A stretch of DNA of 51,056 bases from CAZGAQ01 sp964523405 (GTDB lineage Bacteria > Planctomycetota > Phycisphaerae > UBA1845 > Fen-1342), in the NCBI GenBank assembly GCA_964523405.1, contig CAZGAQ010000039.1, positions 1 to 51,056 on the forward strand. The letters run 5' to 3'. Numbering within the stretch: position 1 is the stretch's first letter; the number at the start of each line of letters is the position of its first letter. Below the pieces are notes generated by a model, which worked only from the letters and a program-made list of their open reading frames with translations, had not been told where the DNA came from and made no database searches. The position numbers were made by a program, and so were the translations under genes. Shown here piece after piece: positions 17,041 through 25,434 of the stretch.

Positions 17041-18348
17041 TTACTTCAGCTCCGGCACGTACGCGCGCTGCGCCTCGTACAACTGGGCGAACATCTGCCG
17101 CACTTCCGCCGGCGAACACACCGCCGCCGTCAGCGGGTCGAGCATCAACGCGTGCTCGGCCGCGGCGCGGCTGCCCTCCAGGATGGCCGTCACCGCCAGG
17201 TCAAACATTCGCATGTTCGCGTCACATAGCGCCGCGAGCTGCGCGGGCAGGCGGCCGAAACGCGTGGGGTGGATGCCGTTGCGGTCGACGACGCTGGCGA
17301 CCTCGACGACACCGTCCGCGGGCAGGTTGTTGACTAGGCCGTCATTGGGCACGTTGCCATGGATGATGTACGGCCGGTTCGTGCAGCGGGCTTCCATAAT
17401 GTACGAGGCGTACTCCAGACTGCGTTCGGTCTGGAGCTCCTCCTGCCCGGCGAGCACGCGCCGCCGCCAGTCGTCGCACTCCTGCCGCCAGGTCGGCCAG
17501 CAGTCGGCATAGAAGCTCTCCTGCCCCAGGTAGCGCTCGCGGCAGTAGCGCTGGAGGAGCGCCGGCCGCTTGCGGTAATACGGCAGGTACTCGGAGAAGT
17601 GCCCGCTGGACTCGGTGACGAAAGCTCCGAAGTGCTCCATCATGTCAAAGCGCACCGGGTCCTTTTCCCACAGCGCGCGCGTGGCCGCGACCTTCTGCCG
17701 CAGCGCGGGGTACAAGTCGCGGCCGCCATGCCGCAGTTTCGTGAACCACGACAGGTGGTTGATCCCTGCGCATTCCCACTCCAGCTCCTCGTACGGCACG
17801 CCGGCGTACTCGGCGAGCTGGCGACTGGTGCCTTGTACGGAGTGGCACAGTCCGACCACCCGCATCCGCGACGCCCGCGCGGCCGCGAGGCACAGGATGC
17901 TCATCGGATTCGTATAGTTGAGGACCCACGCGTCGGGGCAGAGGGTCTCGCAGTCGCGGAGGACGTCGAGCCACACGGGCACGGTGCGCAGGGCTTTCAT
18001 GAGGCCGCCGGGGCCGATCGTGTCGCCGATGCACTGCGAAACGCCGTATTTCAGCGGGATATCGTTGTCGCTGCGCACGGTGGCCGTGCCGCTGACCTCA
18101 ATGCAGTTGACGACAAAGTCTGCGCCGGGGAGGGCCTGGCGGCGATCGGTCGTGGCGACCACGTTCCAGCGGCCCTCACCGACCTTCTCCGCGACCCTGC
18201 GGACCACCGCGGCGGAGAGCTCGAGTCGCTCGGCATCGGTGTCGACCAGGCGGAACTGGCCGCGCCCGAGGGCGGGCACCTGCATGACGTCCGTGGCCAG
18301 CGGGCGGGTAAAACCGCTGCCGGCGCCGAGGAAACAGATGTTCGGCAT
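17041..18348 (-). CDS. Glycoside hydrolase family 4 (NAD+- and Mn2+-dependent) glycosidase
   Basis: 435 aa. GH4 enzymes cleave alpha- or beta-glycosides by an oxidation-elimination mechanism using NAD+ and a divalent metal. Signatures: N-terminal Rossmann start MPNICFLGAGSGFT, VNCIEVSG, NYTNPMSI (metal/sugar region), a GLCHSVQG block with Cys and His metal ligands, and AGINHLSWF. The start at 18348 is supported by an AGGAG ribosome site about 7 nt upstream and by the Rossmann fold starting at residue 2. It is divergent from the GH172 gene at 18501, so a shared sugar is likely. Whether the substrate is an alpha-glucoside, galactoside or galacturonide cannot be told. Confidence 0.92.
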   Translation of the reverse strand: MPNICFLGAGSGFTRPLATDVMQVPALGRGQFRLVDTDAERLELSAAVVRRVAEKVGEGRWNVVATTDRRQALPGADFVVNCIEVSGTATVRSDNDIPLKYGVSQCIGDTIGPGGLMKALRTVPVWLDVLRDCETLCPDAWVLNYTNPMSILCLAAARASRMRVVGLCHSVQGTSRQLAEYAGVPYEELEWECAGINHLSWFTKLRHGGRDLYPALRQKVAATRALWEKDPVRFDMMEHFGAFVTESSGHFSEYLPYYRKRPALLQRYCRERYLGQESFYADCWPTWRQECDDWRRRVLAGQEELQTERSLEYASYIMEARCTNRPYIIHGNVPNDGLVNNLPADGVVEVASVVDRNGIHPTRFGRLPAQLAALCDANMRMFDLAVTAILEGSRAAAEHALMLDPLTAAVCSPAEVRQMFAQLYEAQRAYVPELK

Positions 18349-18378
18349 GTTGACTCCTGGGTACTCCTGCCGGCGGGC

Positions 18379-18406
18379 AGTGTACCCGGCGCGGCCACCA
18401 ACACAA
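18379..18406 (-). promoter_or_regulatory. Promoter of the GH4 gene
   Basis: Minus strand: TTGTGT (18401-18406), 16 bp, TACACT (18379-18384). The start point would be near 18372, about 24 nt before the ATG. The divergent GH172 gene starts 120 bp away, so control of both genes could be shared. Confidence 0.5.
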
Positions 18407-18500
18407 AGCAAGATCGGCGGCCCTTGCACAATCGCAGCCGCGGCCCCACAGTGTCCGGCTCGGACAGCGGACACAGGACCCCGGTCACGGAGCCACGCGC

Positions 18501-19571
18501 ATGAGTACCCTGCCTTTCGGATTCAGCCTCGGGAATCTGGCCCTGTTGAATGACGCGGAGACACGCTCGATCTGCGCGGAGAACCCGACCGGTACACGCG
18601 GCGGCGGGGCGCAGGCCGACCCGGGCGGGCAGGGGCCGGCGTCCAATCTGGGCAAGGGCTGGAAGGTCCGGCCGTGCATCGAGTTGCTGCCAAACACACC
18701 GGTGCCGATTGCGGAGATTGCGGGGCCGGGCGTGATCCAGCACATCTGGATCACGGTCGCGCCGAAGCTGTTCCGCGACGCGGTGCTCCGCATCTACTGG
18801 GACGACGAACCGCATCCGTCGGTCGAGGTGCCGCTGGGCGACTTCTTCGCCTGCGGGCATGCGCTGCGGACGAAGGTGAACTCGCTACCAGTGGCCGTGA
18901 ACCCGGCCGGAGGGCTCAACTGCTACTGGCCGATGCCGTTCCGCCGCGCGGCGAAGATCACCATCGAAAGCCAGCATCGCGAGCGGGTCGAAGGGTTCTT
19001 CTACCAGGTGACGTACGCGCTGGGGCCCGTGCCGGACCAGGCCGCGTACTTCCATGCCCAGTGGCGGCGGTCGCTGACGGCGCGGGAGTACCCGCAGCAC
19101 ACGCTGCTGGACGACGTGCAGGGCCAGGGGCACTACGTGGGGACCTATCTGGCGTGGACGCAGCTCTCGAACGGCTGGTGGGGCGAGGGCGAACTGAAGT
19201 TCTACTTGGATGACGATGAGGAGTATCCGACGATCTGCGGAACCGGGACCGAGGATTACTTCGGTGGCGCGTGGGGGTTCTATGGGCCCGGCGATCGCGA
19301 GGAGGCCTACTCGACGCCCTTCCTGGGCCTGCCCCTCGTGCGGCACGAGCCCAATGAGGTGCCGAAGTTCGGCCTGTATCGCTGGCACATTATGGACCCG
19401 ATCCGCTTCCGGCGCAACCTGCGGGTGACGGTGCAGGCGCTGGGTTGGTGGCCGAACGGCAAGTTCCAGCCGTTGACGGACGACGTCGCGTCGACGGCGT
19501 ACTGGTACCAGACGGAGCCGCATTCACCGTTCCCGGCCCTGCCGGGGGTCGAGGAGCGCTGGCCGCGGTAG
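18501..19571 (+). CDS. DUF2961 / GH172-family glycoside hydrolase (copy 2)
   Basis: 356 aa, paralogue of the protein at 10080-11252 with the same landmarks: EIAGPGVIQHIW, YWDDEPHPSVEVPLGDFFACGH, LNCYWPMPFRRAAKI, FHAQWRRSL, and CGTGTEDYFGGAWGF (Glu at 251). Unlike copy 1 it has no basic tail and is about 35 residues shorter. GGAG lies ~10 nt before the ATG. It is transcribed away from the GH4 gene, which argues for a joint role in breaking down one oligosaccharide; that is inference from context. It converges with prfA. Confidence 0.88.
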   Translation: MSTLPFGFSLGNLALLNDAETRSICAENPTGTRGGGAQADPGGQGPASNLGKGWKVRPCIELLPNTPVPIAEIAGPGVIQHIWITVAPKLFRDAVLRIYWDDEPHPSVEVPLGDFFACGHALRTKVNSLPVAVNPAGGLNCYWPMPFRRAAKITIESQHRERVEGFFYQVTYALGPVPDQAAYFHAQWRRSLTAREYPQHTLLDDVQGQGHYVGTYLAWTQLSNGWWGEGELKFYLDDDEEYPTICGTGTEDYFGGAWGFYGPGDREEAYSTPFLGLPLVRHEPNEVPKFGLYRWHIMDPIRFRRNLRVTVQALGWWPNGKFQPLTDDVASTAYWYQTEPHSPFPALPGVEERWPR

Positions 19572-19642
19572 GGGGGGTGAGCGAGCCGGGTCGGGGCGCC
19601 GCGGCGTGGGACTTCGCCCCGCGTGCGCCAGGGGGGCGCGAT

Positions 19643-20731
19643 CTAGAGCGCGGCCAGGCGCATCTGCAGGTCGCGGTCGTGGAGTTCCTGGAGGAACTCG
19701 TCGAAGTCCCCGCCGAGGACGCGCGGCAAGTCATAGATGTCCTTGTTGATGCGGTGGTCGGTGCAGCGGTTTTGGGGGAAGTTGTAGGTGCGGATGCGGT
19801 CGCTGCGGTCGCCCGAGCCGACCATGCTCTTGCGCTCGGAGGCGAGCTTCTGCGCCTGCTCGGTCTGGAACTTGTCGTAGAGCCGCGAGAGCAGTACGCG
19901 CCGGGCTTTGGCCCGGTTCTTGTGCTGGCTCTTCTCGTCGCGCATCGAAACGGTGATGCCGGTGGGGATGTGTTCCAGCTTGATGGCGCTGGAGACCTTG
20001 TTGACGTTCTGGCCTCCCGGCCCGCCGGCGCGGCTGACGTGCTCCAGCACGTCCTTTTCCCAGTCGATCTCGATATTGATCTCTTCCGGCTCGGGCAGCA
20101 CAGCCACGGTTGCGGCCGACGTGTGGATGCGTCCTTGTGCCTCGGTCTTGGGCACGCGCTGCACACGGTGTCCCCCGGCTTCGAAGCGGTAGTGCAGGTA
20201 GACTTCTTCGCCGGTGATGTTGAGGATGGCTTCCTTGATGCCGCCGAGGTCGGAGTCGGAGAGGGACATGACCTCGACCTTGAAGCCCTTCCGCGCGGCG
20301 TAGTTCGTGTACATCGTCAGGAGTTCGCCGGCGAACAGCGCGGCCTCGTCCCCGCCCGTGCCGGCGCGGATTTCGACGATGATCGAACGGATGGACGATT
20401 CGTCGCCCGTGACCAGCCGCTCCTGCAGAGCTTTGATTAGCCGCTCACGCCGCTCCTGCAACGCCGGCAACTCCGCCTCGGCGAGTTGCTTGAGTTCCGG
20501 GTCGGCGTCGTCGGTGATGATCTGGAGCGACTCGTTGAGCTGGTCGGTGACCTGGCGGTAGTCGCGATACGGCTTGGCGACCTTCTCCAGTTCGCCGTGC
20601 TCCCGCGCGAGGCGCGAGATCATGGGGCCGTTGGAGGCCACCTCCGGCTTGTTCATCTCGGTGGTGATCTGATCCGCGCGTGCAATCATCTCCTGCACGC
20701 GGGCCATCCATGACGGGTCGGGAACGGACAT
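19643..20731 (-). CDS. prfA: Peptide chain release factor 1
   Basis: 362 aa, normal length. RF1 reads UAA/UAG in the ribosomal A site and triggers peptide release. The GGQ motif is in GGPGGQNVNKV (Gln241). The codon-reading PxT tripeptide is P-K-T (194-196) in RVPKTEAQGRIHTSAATVAVLPE, which marks RF1 rather than RF2 (SPF). N-terminal helical domain, RAGTGGDEA region and a basic C-terminal part (SQHKNRAKARRVL) are all present. It follows rpmE with 88 bp between, a common bacterial order. No prmC (GGQ methyltransferase) follows; a convergent GH172 gene does. Confidence 0.97.
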   Translation of the reverse strand: MSVPDPSWMARVQEMIARADQITTEMNKPEVASNGPMISRLAREHGELEKVAKPYRDYRQVTDQLNESLQIITDDADPELKQLAEAELPALQERRERLIKALQERLVTGDESSIRSIIVEIRAGTGGDEAALFAGELLTMYTNYAARKGFKVEVMSLSDSDLGGIKEAILNITGEEVYLHYRFEAGGHRVQRVPKTEAQGRIHTSAATVAVLPEPEEINIEIDWEKDVLEHVSRAGGPGGQNVNKVSSAIKLEHIPTGITVSMRDEKSQHKNRAKARRVLLSRLYDKFQTEQAQKLASERKSMVGSGDRSDRIRTYNFPQNRCTDHRINKDIYDLPRVLGGDFDEFLQELHDRDLQMRLAAL

Positions 20732-20769
20732 GCCTGGGTCTGCCGAATGCGCGGGTGGGGGTCAGGAAG

Positions 20770-20798
20770 CACGGCCCGCACATCCTGCGCGGGCCGTG
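20770..20798 (-). terminator. Strong hairpin between rpmE and prfA
   Basis: CACGGCCCGC (20770-20779) pairs perfectly with GCGGGCCGTG (20789-20798) around a 9-nt loop. It lies in the 88-bp gap downstream of rpmE and ahead of prfA on the minus strand. No T tract follows, so it may attenuate or stabilise rather than terminate. Confidence 0.55.
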
Positions 20799-20819
20799 AA
20801 CGCAATCGGAATAACCCCG

Positions 20820-21065
20820 CTAGTGCTCGGCGGCCGCCGGCTGCGCGGCGCCCTTCTTGCCGAAGTACTGCCCGCCGAACTTCTTCTGGAAGCGCTCGAC
20901 GCGCCCGGCGGCGTCGACGAACTTCTGCTTGCCGGTATAGAAGGGGTGGCAGGCGCTGCAGATGTCGACACGAATCTGCTTGGCGGTGGAGCGCGTCTTG
21001 AACACGTTGCCACACGCGCATTTCACTTCGACATCGTGGTAGTCCGGGTGAATCTTCTCTTTCAT
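20820..21065 (-). CDS. rpmE: 50S ribosomal protein L31, zinc-binding type
   Basis: 81 aa. L31 bridges the large and small subunits. The zinc-type motif is present: VKCACGN followed by ICSACHPFYTGKQ, giving paired cysteines. After the conserved FYTGKQKFVDAAGRVERFQKKFG there is a short Ala-rich tail. The start at 21065 (MKEKIHPDY) is the family start; the upstream in-frame codons are not conserved. Expressed ahead of prfA on the same strand. Confidence 0.96.
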   Translation of the reverse strand: MKEKIHPDYHDVEVKCACGNVFKTRSTAKQIRVDICSACHPFYTGKQKFVDAAGRVERFQKKFGGQYFGKKGAAQPAAAEH

Positions 21066-21286
21066 GGCACCGTCTTCCTTCACGTAACCCCAGTGGGGCA
21101 CAACGCTAAGTCTGCGAGCCCCGCATTATTGCGCAATTCCGCGAGAATCGCAACCGCGAATCCGGCTCGCACCCCGACCCGGGCCAGCGTCGCCCACCGC
21201 CGCCGCGGCCAGAAGCGGGCCAATCGCCGCCCAGATGCCTCGGTCGCCTGTTCTGTAACAGCCTGTGAATGCGTCAGTTAGGGTGC

Positions 21287-21772
21287 CTATGGCGGCAGGC
21301 TGCGCTGTAGCTCCGCCAGCCGCGCCGTATCCGCCCAGTCCACCCGCACCTGGCGCTCCTCTTCCCCGGCATGCTCCATCGTCACCCGGCACGCATGCGC
21401 GGGGACAGCCTCGGGTGTCCGGTCCGCCCACTCGATGGCTACCACGCTGCCGGCCTCGGTGCTCATCTCCTCCAGTCCCAACGCCAGCAGCTCCGCCGTC
21501 CCGCCCAAACGATACGCGTCGATGTGGTAGAGCTTCAGCCGCCCGAAGTATTCGCGCACCAGAACAAATGTCGGGCTCACCACGGGCTCGTCTGGCGCCA
21601 CCCCGAGCCCCACCGCTAGACCCTTGACCAGGTGCGTCTTGCCGGCCCCGAGCTGGCCCGTGAGCGCCACGAAGTCCCCCGCGCGCAGCAGCGCCCCCAG
21701 TGCCTGCCCGAAGGCGAAAGTCGCGGCCGTGCCGCGCGAAGTCCATGTCCAGCCGGTCTCCGCGGCGGTCAT
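21287..21772 (-). CDS. tsaE: tRNA threonylcarbamoyladenosine biosynthesis ATPase TsaE
   Basis: 161 aa. TsaE is the ATPase that works with TsaB-TsaD in forming t6A37 in ANN-decoding tRNAs. Signatures: Walker A GQLGAGKTHLVKG, SPTFVLVREY, HIDAYRL, and VAIEWADR (the conserved E-W). The start ATG at 21772 overlaps the TGA stop of thiL in an ATGA, so the two are translationally coupled. The other t6A genes (tsaB, tsaC, tsaD) are not in the window. Confidence 0.94.
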   Translation of the reverse strand: MTAAETGWTWTSRGTAATFAFGQALGALLRAGDFVALTGQLGAGKTHLVKGLAVGLGVAPDEPVVSPTFVLVREYFGRLKLYHIDAYRLGGTAELLALGLEEMSTEAGSVVAIEWADRTPEAVPAHACRVTMEHAGEEERQVRVDWADTARLAELQRSLPP

Positions 21773-22701
21773 CGGAAGTGCTCCCAGCCCGCTTGCGGAA
21801 TCGGGCGACGTCCGGTTGGCCCCACGAGGAACAACCCGGGCTCGGCCACCGCCTGGCCGAGGGGCAGCAAGCCGAGCGCTTGGCAGTTGGTCGTCGGGGC
21901 CTCGGGCGGCAGGACCACCAGCAGCTCGAAGTCCTCGCCGTCGTGCAGAGCGTGTTCCAGCCCCGGACGGCCGTCCTGGGCGCCGAGCCGCGCCGCATCC
22001 GGGTGGATGACCGCGACCGCCGCAGTTTCCTCGATTACGGCCCCACACCCCGAGGCCTCCAGCAGACGCCCCAAGTCCAGCGCCAGCCCGTCGCTAATGT
22101 CAATCATGGCGTGCGGGCGCAGTCGGCGAGCGATTTCCTGAGCCAGCGCGATCCGGGGTTCGAACGTCATGTGCCGGCCGAGAATGGAGCCGCCGAGCTG
22201 CCCGGTCACCCAGAGCGTGTCGCCTGGGCGTGCGCCGTTCCGGCATACGGGCGGAGAGTCGGGCAGGGCGCGGGCGGCGATCGTGATGCTGATCACGGTC
22301 GGCGCGTCCCAGCTATTCGTGTCGCCCCCGACAATCGGACAGCCATACCGAAGCCCAAAATCGTGCGCGCCGCGGAACAGATCCAGCGCGTCGGCCTGTG
22401 AGAGGTGATTGCAGAGGACGACGGAGCAGAGGGCGGAAACGGGCTGCACGGCCATGGCGGCGCAGTCGCTGAGGTTGGCGGCCATCGCCTTGCGCCCGAT
22501 CGCATGCCATGAGTGCCGGCCGGACTCGAAGTCGACGCCGTCCATGAGCGTGTCTACGGTCCACAACAGGTTCTCGCCGGCCGCGATGGCGGCCATATCA
22601 TCGCCAAAAGGGACCCGCGCACCCTGGGCAGGGCCCAGGATGTGAGCGATGCGGCGGATCAAGGCGCGCTCGCCGCGGGGTTCCGGCTGCTCGGTGTCCA
22701 T
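21769..22701 (-). CDS. thiL: Thiamine-monophosphate kinase
   Basis: 310 aa from the ATG at 22701. ThiL phosphorylates thiamine monophosphate to the active diphosphate. It has the PurM-like fold with PFGDDMAAIA (metal/ATP), the TVDTLMDGVDF motif, AANLSDCAAMA, CPIVGGDTN and MIDISDGLALDLG. An in-frame ATG at 22737 overlaps a TACAAT -10 element, so the mRNA should begin inside that extension; this is why the shorter form is chosen. Its stop overlaps the tsaE start by 4 nt. Confidence 0.95.
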   Translation of the reverse strand: MDTEQPEPRGERALIRRIAHILGPAQGARVPFGDDMAAIAAGENLLWTVDTLMDGVDFESGRHSWHAIGRKAMAANLSDCAAMAVQPVSALCSVVLCNHLSQADALDLFRGAHDFGLRYGCPIVGGDTNSWDAPTVISITIAARALPDSPPVCRNGARPGDTLWVTGQLGGSILGRHMTFEPRIALAQEIARRLRPHAMIDISDGLALDLGRLLEASGCGAVIEETAAVAVIHPDAARLGAQDGRPGLEHALHDGEDFELLVVLPPEAPTTNCQALGLLPLGQAVAEPGLFLVGPTGRRPIPQAGWEHFR

Positions 22702-22735
22702 AACTGGTTCTCGCGTAACGCGCTTCGTCGCCGCC

Positions 22736-22741
22736 ATTGTA
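22736..22741 (-). promoter_or_regulatory. -10 element upstream of thiL-tsaE
   Basis: TACAAT on the minus strand, about 35 nt before the thiL ATG at 22701. No convincing -35 hexamer at standard spacing. It overlaps an alternative upstream ATG and thereby argues against that start. Confidence 0.4.
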
Positions 22742-22763
22742 GCGTGCGCGGCGCGGGTTGGAT

Positions 22764-22792
22764 TAGACGGGCCGGCCGGGGTTCGCTAGAAT
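22764..22792 (+). promoter_or_regulatory. Promoter of the DUF1570 gene pair
   Basis: TAGACG (22764-22769), 17-bp spacer, TAGAAT (22787-22792). The start would be near 22799, leaving a 44-nt leader with GAGGGTG before the ATG at 22843. Divergent from thiL. Confidence 0.5.
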
Positions 22793-22842
22793 ATGGACCG
22801 GTGCGAGCCAGATAACGCGGTATCGGTTGAGGGTGACAGCCC

Positions 22843-24243
22843 ATGCGACGAATGAGTGCAATCCTGGCGGGCATGGTAGCCGCGGCGCTAGTATGTGTTG
22901 CGGCGGACAAGGCGGCGACCTTCGTGGAGGGGCCGTACCGCATCTTCTTGATGAGCGGAAAGATGGTGGAGGGGCAGGTCAAGGAACTGCCCGACGGCTC
23001 CTACGAAGTGAAGGACAAACGCGGCATCACGATTACCGTGAAGAAGGCCGACGTCCGCAAGATCGAGCCGCTGGGGGACAAGCCGGAAGCCTCCAAGAGC
23101 GGCGACAAGCCGTCACCCGGGGAGGTCAAGAACGAGAAGAAGCTGTTGGGGACCGTCTTCCGGCGTGTGATCTCCGACCAGGAGGTCGCCGAGGTGCTCG
23201 ACGGCGTCAAGGCGGATATCGACGAAGACGCCTTGGGCGTCTCGGAGAGCGATCTGGCCGCACCGCTCCCCATGAACGAGGAGGCGGTGAAGGAAATGGT
23301 CCGGCAGGCTGGCGGTCCGGACAAGGCCAAGGTCATGGAGATGCCCCACTTCGTCCTGGTCTACACCTCGACGAAGGAATCGGCCGGCAAGCTGGGCTCA
23401 CGTCTGGAGTCGGTGTGGCGCTGGAACATGCGCTACCTGCAGCACCTGAAGATTCCGGCGCTGCGGCCGCAATACAAACTGGAGGTCTTCTTCTTCGGCA
23501 AGCACCAGGAATTCTATGCCTACTCACTGAACCAGTCCGCGCAGCTCCCCGTGGGCGTCCTGGGCTACTACGCGCACGATATCAATCGGTCGCACTTCTT
23601 CGACCTGTGGGATTGGCCGGTCTTTCAGCCGTTCAAAAAAGAGCTGGAGGAAGGGCACAGTCTGCCGCCGGAACGGAAGCGCTATCTGCGGAACATGATC
23701 AACGCCTGGGTCGAGCACAACAACCTCGAAGTCACGCAGCACGAGGCGGGGCACCACATTCACTTCAACACGGGCCTGTTCAAGAAGCGCAACACCCAGG
23801 AGGGCGGCTCGGCGCCAACGTGGTTGGTCGAAGGCACGACCATGCTGTTCGAGGTGCCGCCGGCCGCGACGGGGCAGGGCGGCTCTGGCCTGGGTGAGCT
23901 GAACGACGCCCGGCTGGACGAGCTGCGCCATTTCCCCCGCTGGAGCGCGAATGAGTGGCAGGACTTCGTCTTGCACAACGAGATCTGGTACGCCGGCGGC
24001 GGGACCAGCTACTGTAAGGGCTGGGCCATGGTGTACTACCTGTGGATGAAGCACCGGGACAAGCTCGGGGACTACTACCGGAAGATTCTGGCCCGCGAGG
24101 ACCGCGAGGTGGACGTGGTCGCTGCGCAGAAGGACTTCGAAGACTGCTTCGGACGCATCGACGAGAACTGGATCAAGGAATTCTATAAGTACTTCGACAG
24201 CCTCCAGGTGCGCAAGTCGCGCATCCCGCCCGAACTCCGCTAG
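22843..24243 (+). CDS. Secreted DUF1570-type putative zinc metalloprotease (copy 1)
   Basis: 466 aa. A short signal peptide (MSAILAGMVAAALVCVAA) is followed by an SH3-like segment (FLMSGKMVEGQVKELPDGSYEVKDKRGITITVKKADV) and then a large domain. HEAGHH at residues 300-305 (H300, E301, H304) gives a gluzincin HExxH, with a downstream W-L-V-E-G-T block that could hold the third ligand Glu. This is the planctomycete DUF1570 family, peptidase-MA-like by fold prediction and not biochemically characterised. A second family member begins 10 bp after its stop. Export is inferred from the leader. Confidence 0.75.
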   Translation: MRRMSAILAGMVAAALVCVAADKAATFVEGPYRIFLMSGKMVEGQVKELPDGSYEVKDKRGITITVKKADVRKIEPLGDKPEASKSGDKPSPGEVKNEKKLLGTVFRRVISDQEVAEVLDGVKADIDEDALGVSESDLAAPLPMNEEAVKEMVRQAGGPDKAKVMEMPHFVLVYTSTKESAGKLGSRLESVWRWNMRYLQHLKIPALRPQYKLEVFFFGKHQEFYAYSLNQSAQLPVGVLGYYAHDINRSHFFDLWDWPVFQPFKKELEEGHSLPPERKRYLRNMINAWVEHNNLEVTQHEAGHHIHFNTGLFKKRNTQEGGSAPTWLVEGTTMLFEVPPAATGQGGSGLGELNDARLDELRHFPRWSANEWQDFVLHNEIWYAGGGTSYCKGWAMVYYLWMKHRDKLGDYYRKILAREDREVDVVAAQKDFEDCFGRIDENWIKEFYKYFDSLQVRKSRIPPELR

Positions 24244-24253
24244 CGCCGCCGCC

Positions 24254-25378
24254 ATGTGGCGTTGGCGCGCGGGTGCGCGGCTGCTGGTGAGTCTCGCCCT
24301 GCTTGCGACGGGCGCGGCGGGGGGGTGGGCTACGCCGACCGCCCGGACCAATGCGCGCGGCGATTCCGGTCCGGCCACCTGCCCGACCGGCCCGCCCGCG
24401 AGCCGGCCGGCAACGTGCCCGGCTCCCTGGAACGCCGCGCTGCCGGCGGATGAGCCGGCCGTCGCGGAGCTGTGCCGCCCCCGGAAAACGACGCAGCGCC
24501 TCGACACCGCGCATTACGTCCTCGTCCATGACCTGCCCGCGCCGGCCGCCGATCTGCTGGCCCGGCGCCTCGAGGCGCTCTACACCACGTTCGCACGCTT
24601 CGTCGCGGACACCGACATTCCCGCCCGCCCGCCGCCGCACAAGCTCAACGTCTGTGCCTTCGCCACCTGGGCCGGCCTGCGCGCGGACCTGCGCCTGCTT
24701 GATCCGCACGCCGCGCCTTCGATCTTGGGGTATTACGAACGTGGGCGCAACGCCCTGTGCATCTGCGACATCACGACCTGCCCCGGCGTAGCCGATGCGC
24801 AGGCCGCGGTGGCCGCGGCGCAGCCGCAAGAGCGGCCGCGCCTGGAGCGGCGGCTGGCGCGCCGGCTGGAGTGGCTCCAGTTGGGCGTGTGGCAGCACGA
24901 GGGCGCGCATCAACTGCTGGAGAACACGGGGGCGCTGCCCAGCGAACGCGTGCCCGTGTGGCTGTGCGAAGGCGTGGCGATGCTGTTTGAGGTCCCGCTA
25001 AACGCCGAGGGGACGCTTGCCGACGTGAATGCCTACCGCCTGTTCGAGTATCGCCAGCAGCGCACGACTGCGGCGGCGAGCGCCCCCGCGGACGGGGACG
25101 GCGCCGGCCTGCCGGCTTGGCTGCAGATCGGCTCCGCGCACCCGGCGGCCGCGGATTATCCCGCCTACTGGGCGCTGACGGCCTACCTGCGCGCGGCGTA
25201 TCCGACTCAGTTCGCGGCGCTGCTGCGCCAGGTGGCCACCGGCGCGCTGCCGCCGGACGCGGCCGGACAGCGGGCCTTGCTGGACCAGCTCTTCGGGCCC
25301 CTCGACGCTACGTGGCTGCGCCGCTGGGACGAGCGCGTGCGGAGCTGGCCGCTGCGCGGTAGCGAGTTCGACGAGTAG
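24254..25378 (+). CDS. Secreted DUF1570-type putative zinc metalloprotease (copy 2)
   Basis: 374 aa. Signal peptide LLVSLALLATGAAGGWA, a proline-rich linker, then a domain like that of the preceding gene: HYVLVHDLPA, the VWQHEGAH zinc motif (H215, E216, H219) and VPVWLCEGVAMLFEVPL. It lacks the N-terminal SH3-like segment of copy 1 and is much more diverged and Ala/Arg-rich. Starting 10 bp after the first gene, it is almost certainly in the same transcript. Tandem divergence suggests two proteases with different targets or a heteromeric pair. Confidence 0.72.
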   Translation: MWRWRAGARLLVSLALLATGAAGGWATPTARTNARGDSGPATCPTGPPASRPATCPAPWNAALPADEPAVAELCRPRKTTQRLDTAHYVLVHDLPAPAADLLARRLEALYTTFARFVADTDIPARPPPHKLNVCAFATWAGLRADLRLLDPHAAPSILGYYERGRNALCICDITTCPGVADAQAAVAAAQPQERPRLERRLARRLEWLQLGVWQHEGAHQLLENTGALPSERVPVWLCEGVAMLFEVPLNAEGTLADVNAYRLFEYRQQRTTAAASAPADGDGAGLPAWLQIGSAHPAAADYPAYWALTAYLRAAYPTQFAALLRQVATGALPPDAAGQRALLDQLFGPLDATWLRRWDERVRSWPLRGSEFDE

Positions 25379-25421
25379 AGCTGGCCGACCCCGGGGTCTG
25401 TTCGCTGCCCGGCTCCCCCGG

Positions 25422-25427
25422 CATAAT
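25422..25427 (+). promoter_or_regulatory. -10 element for a probably leaderless mRNA
   Basis: CATAAT ends 7 nt before the ATG at 25435, so the transcript would start at or just before the start codon. No ribosome binding site precedes that ATG. Confidence 0.4.
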
Positions 25428-25434
25428 GCCCCCC

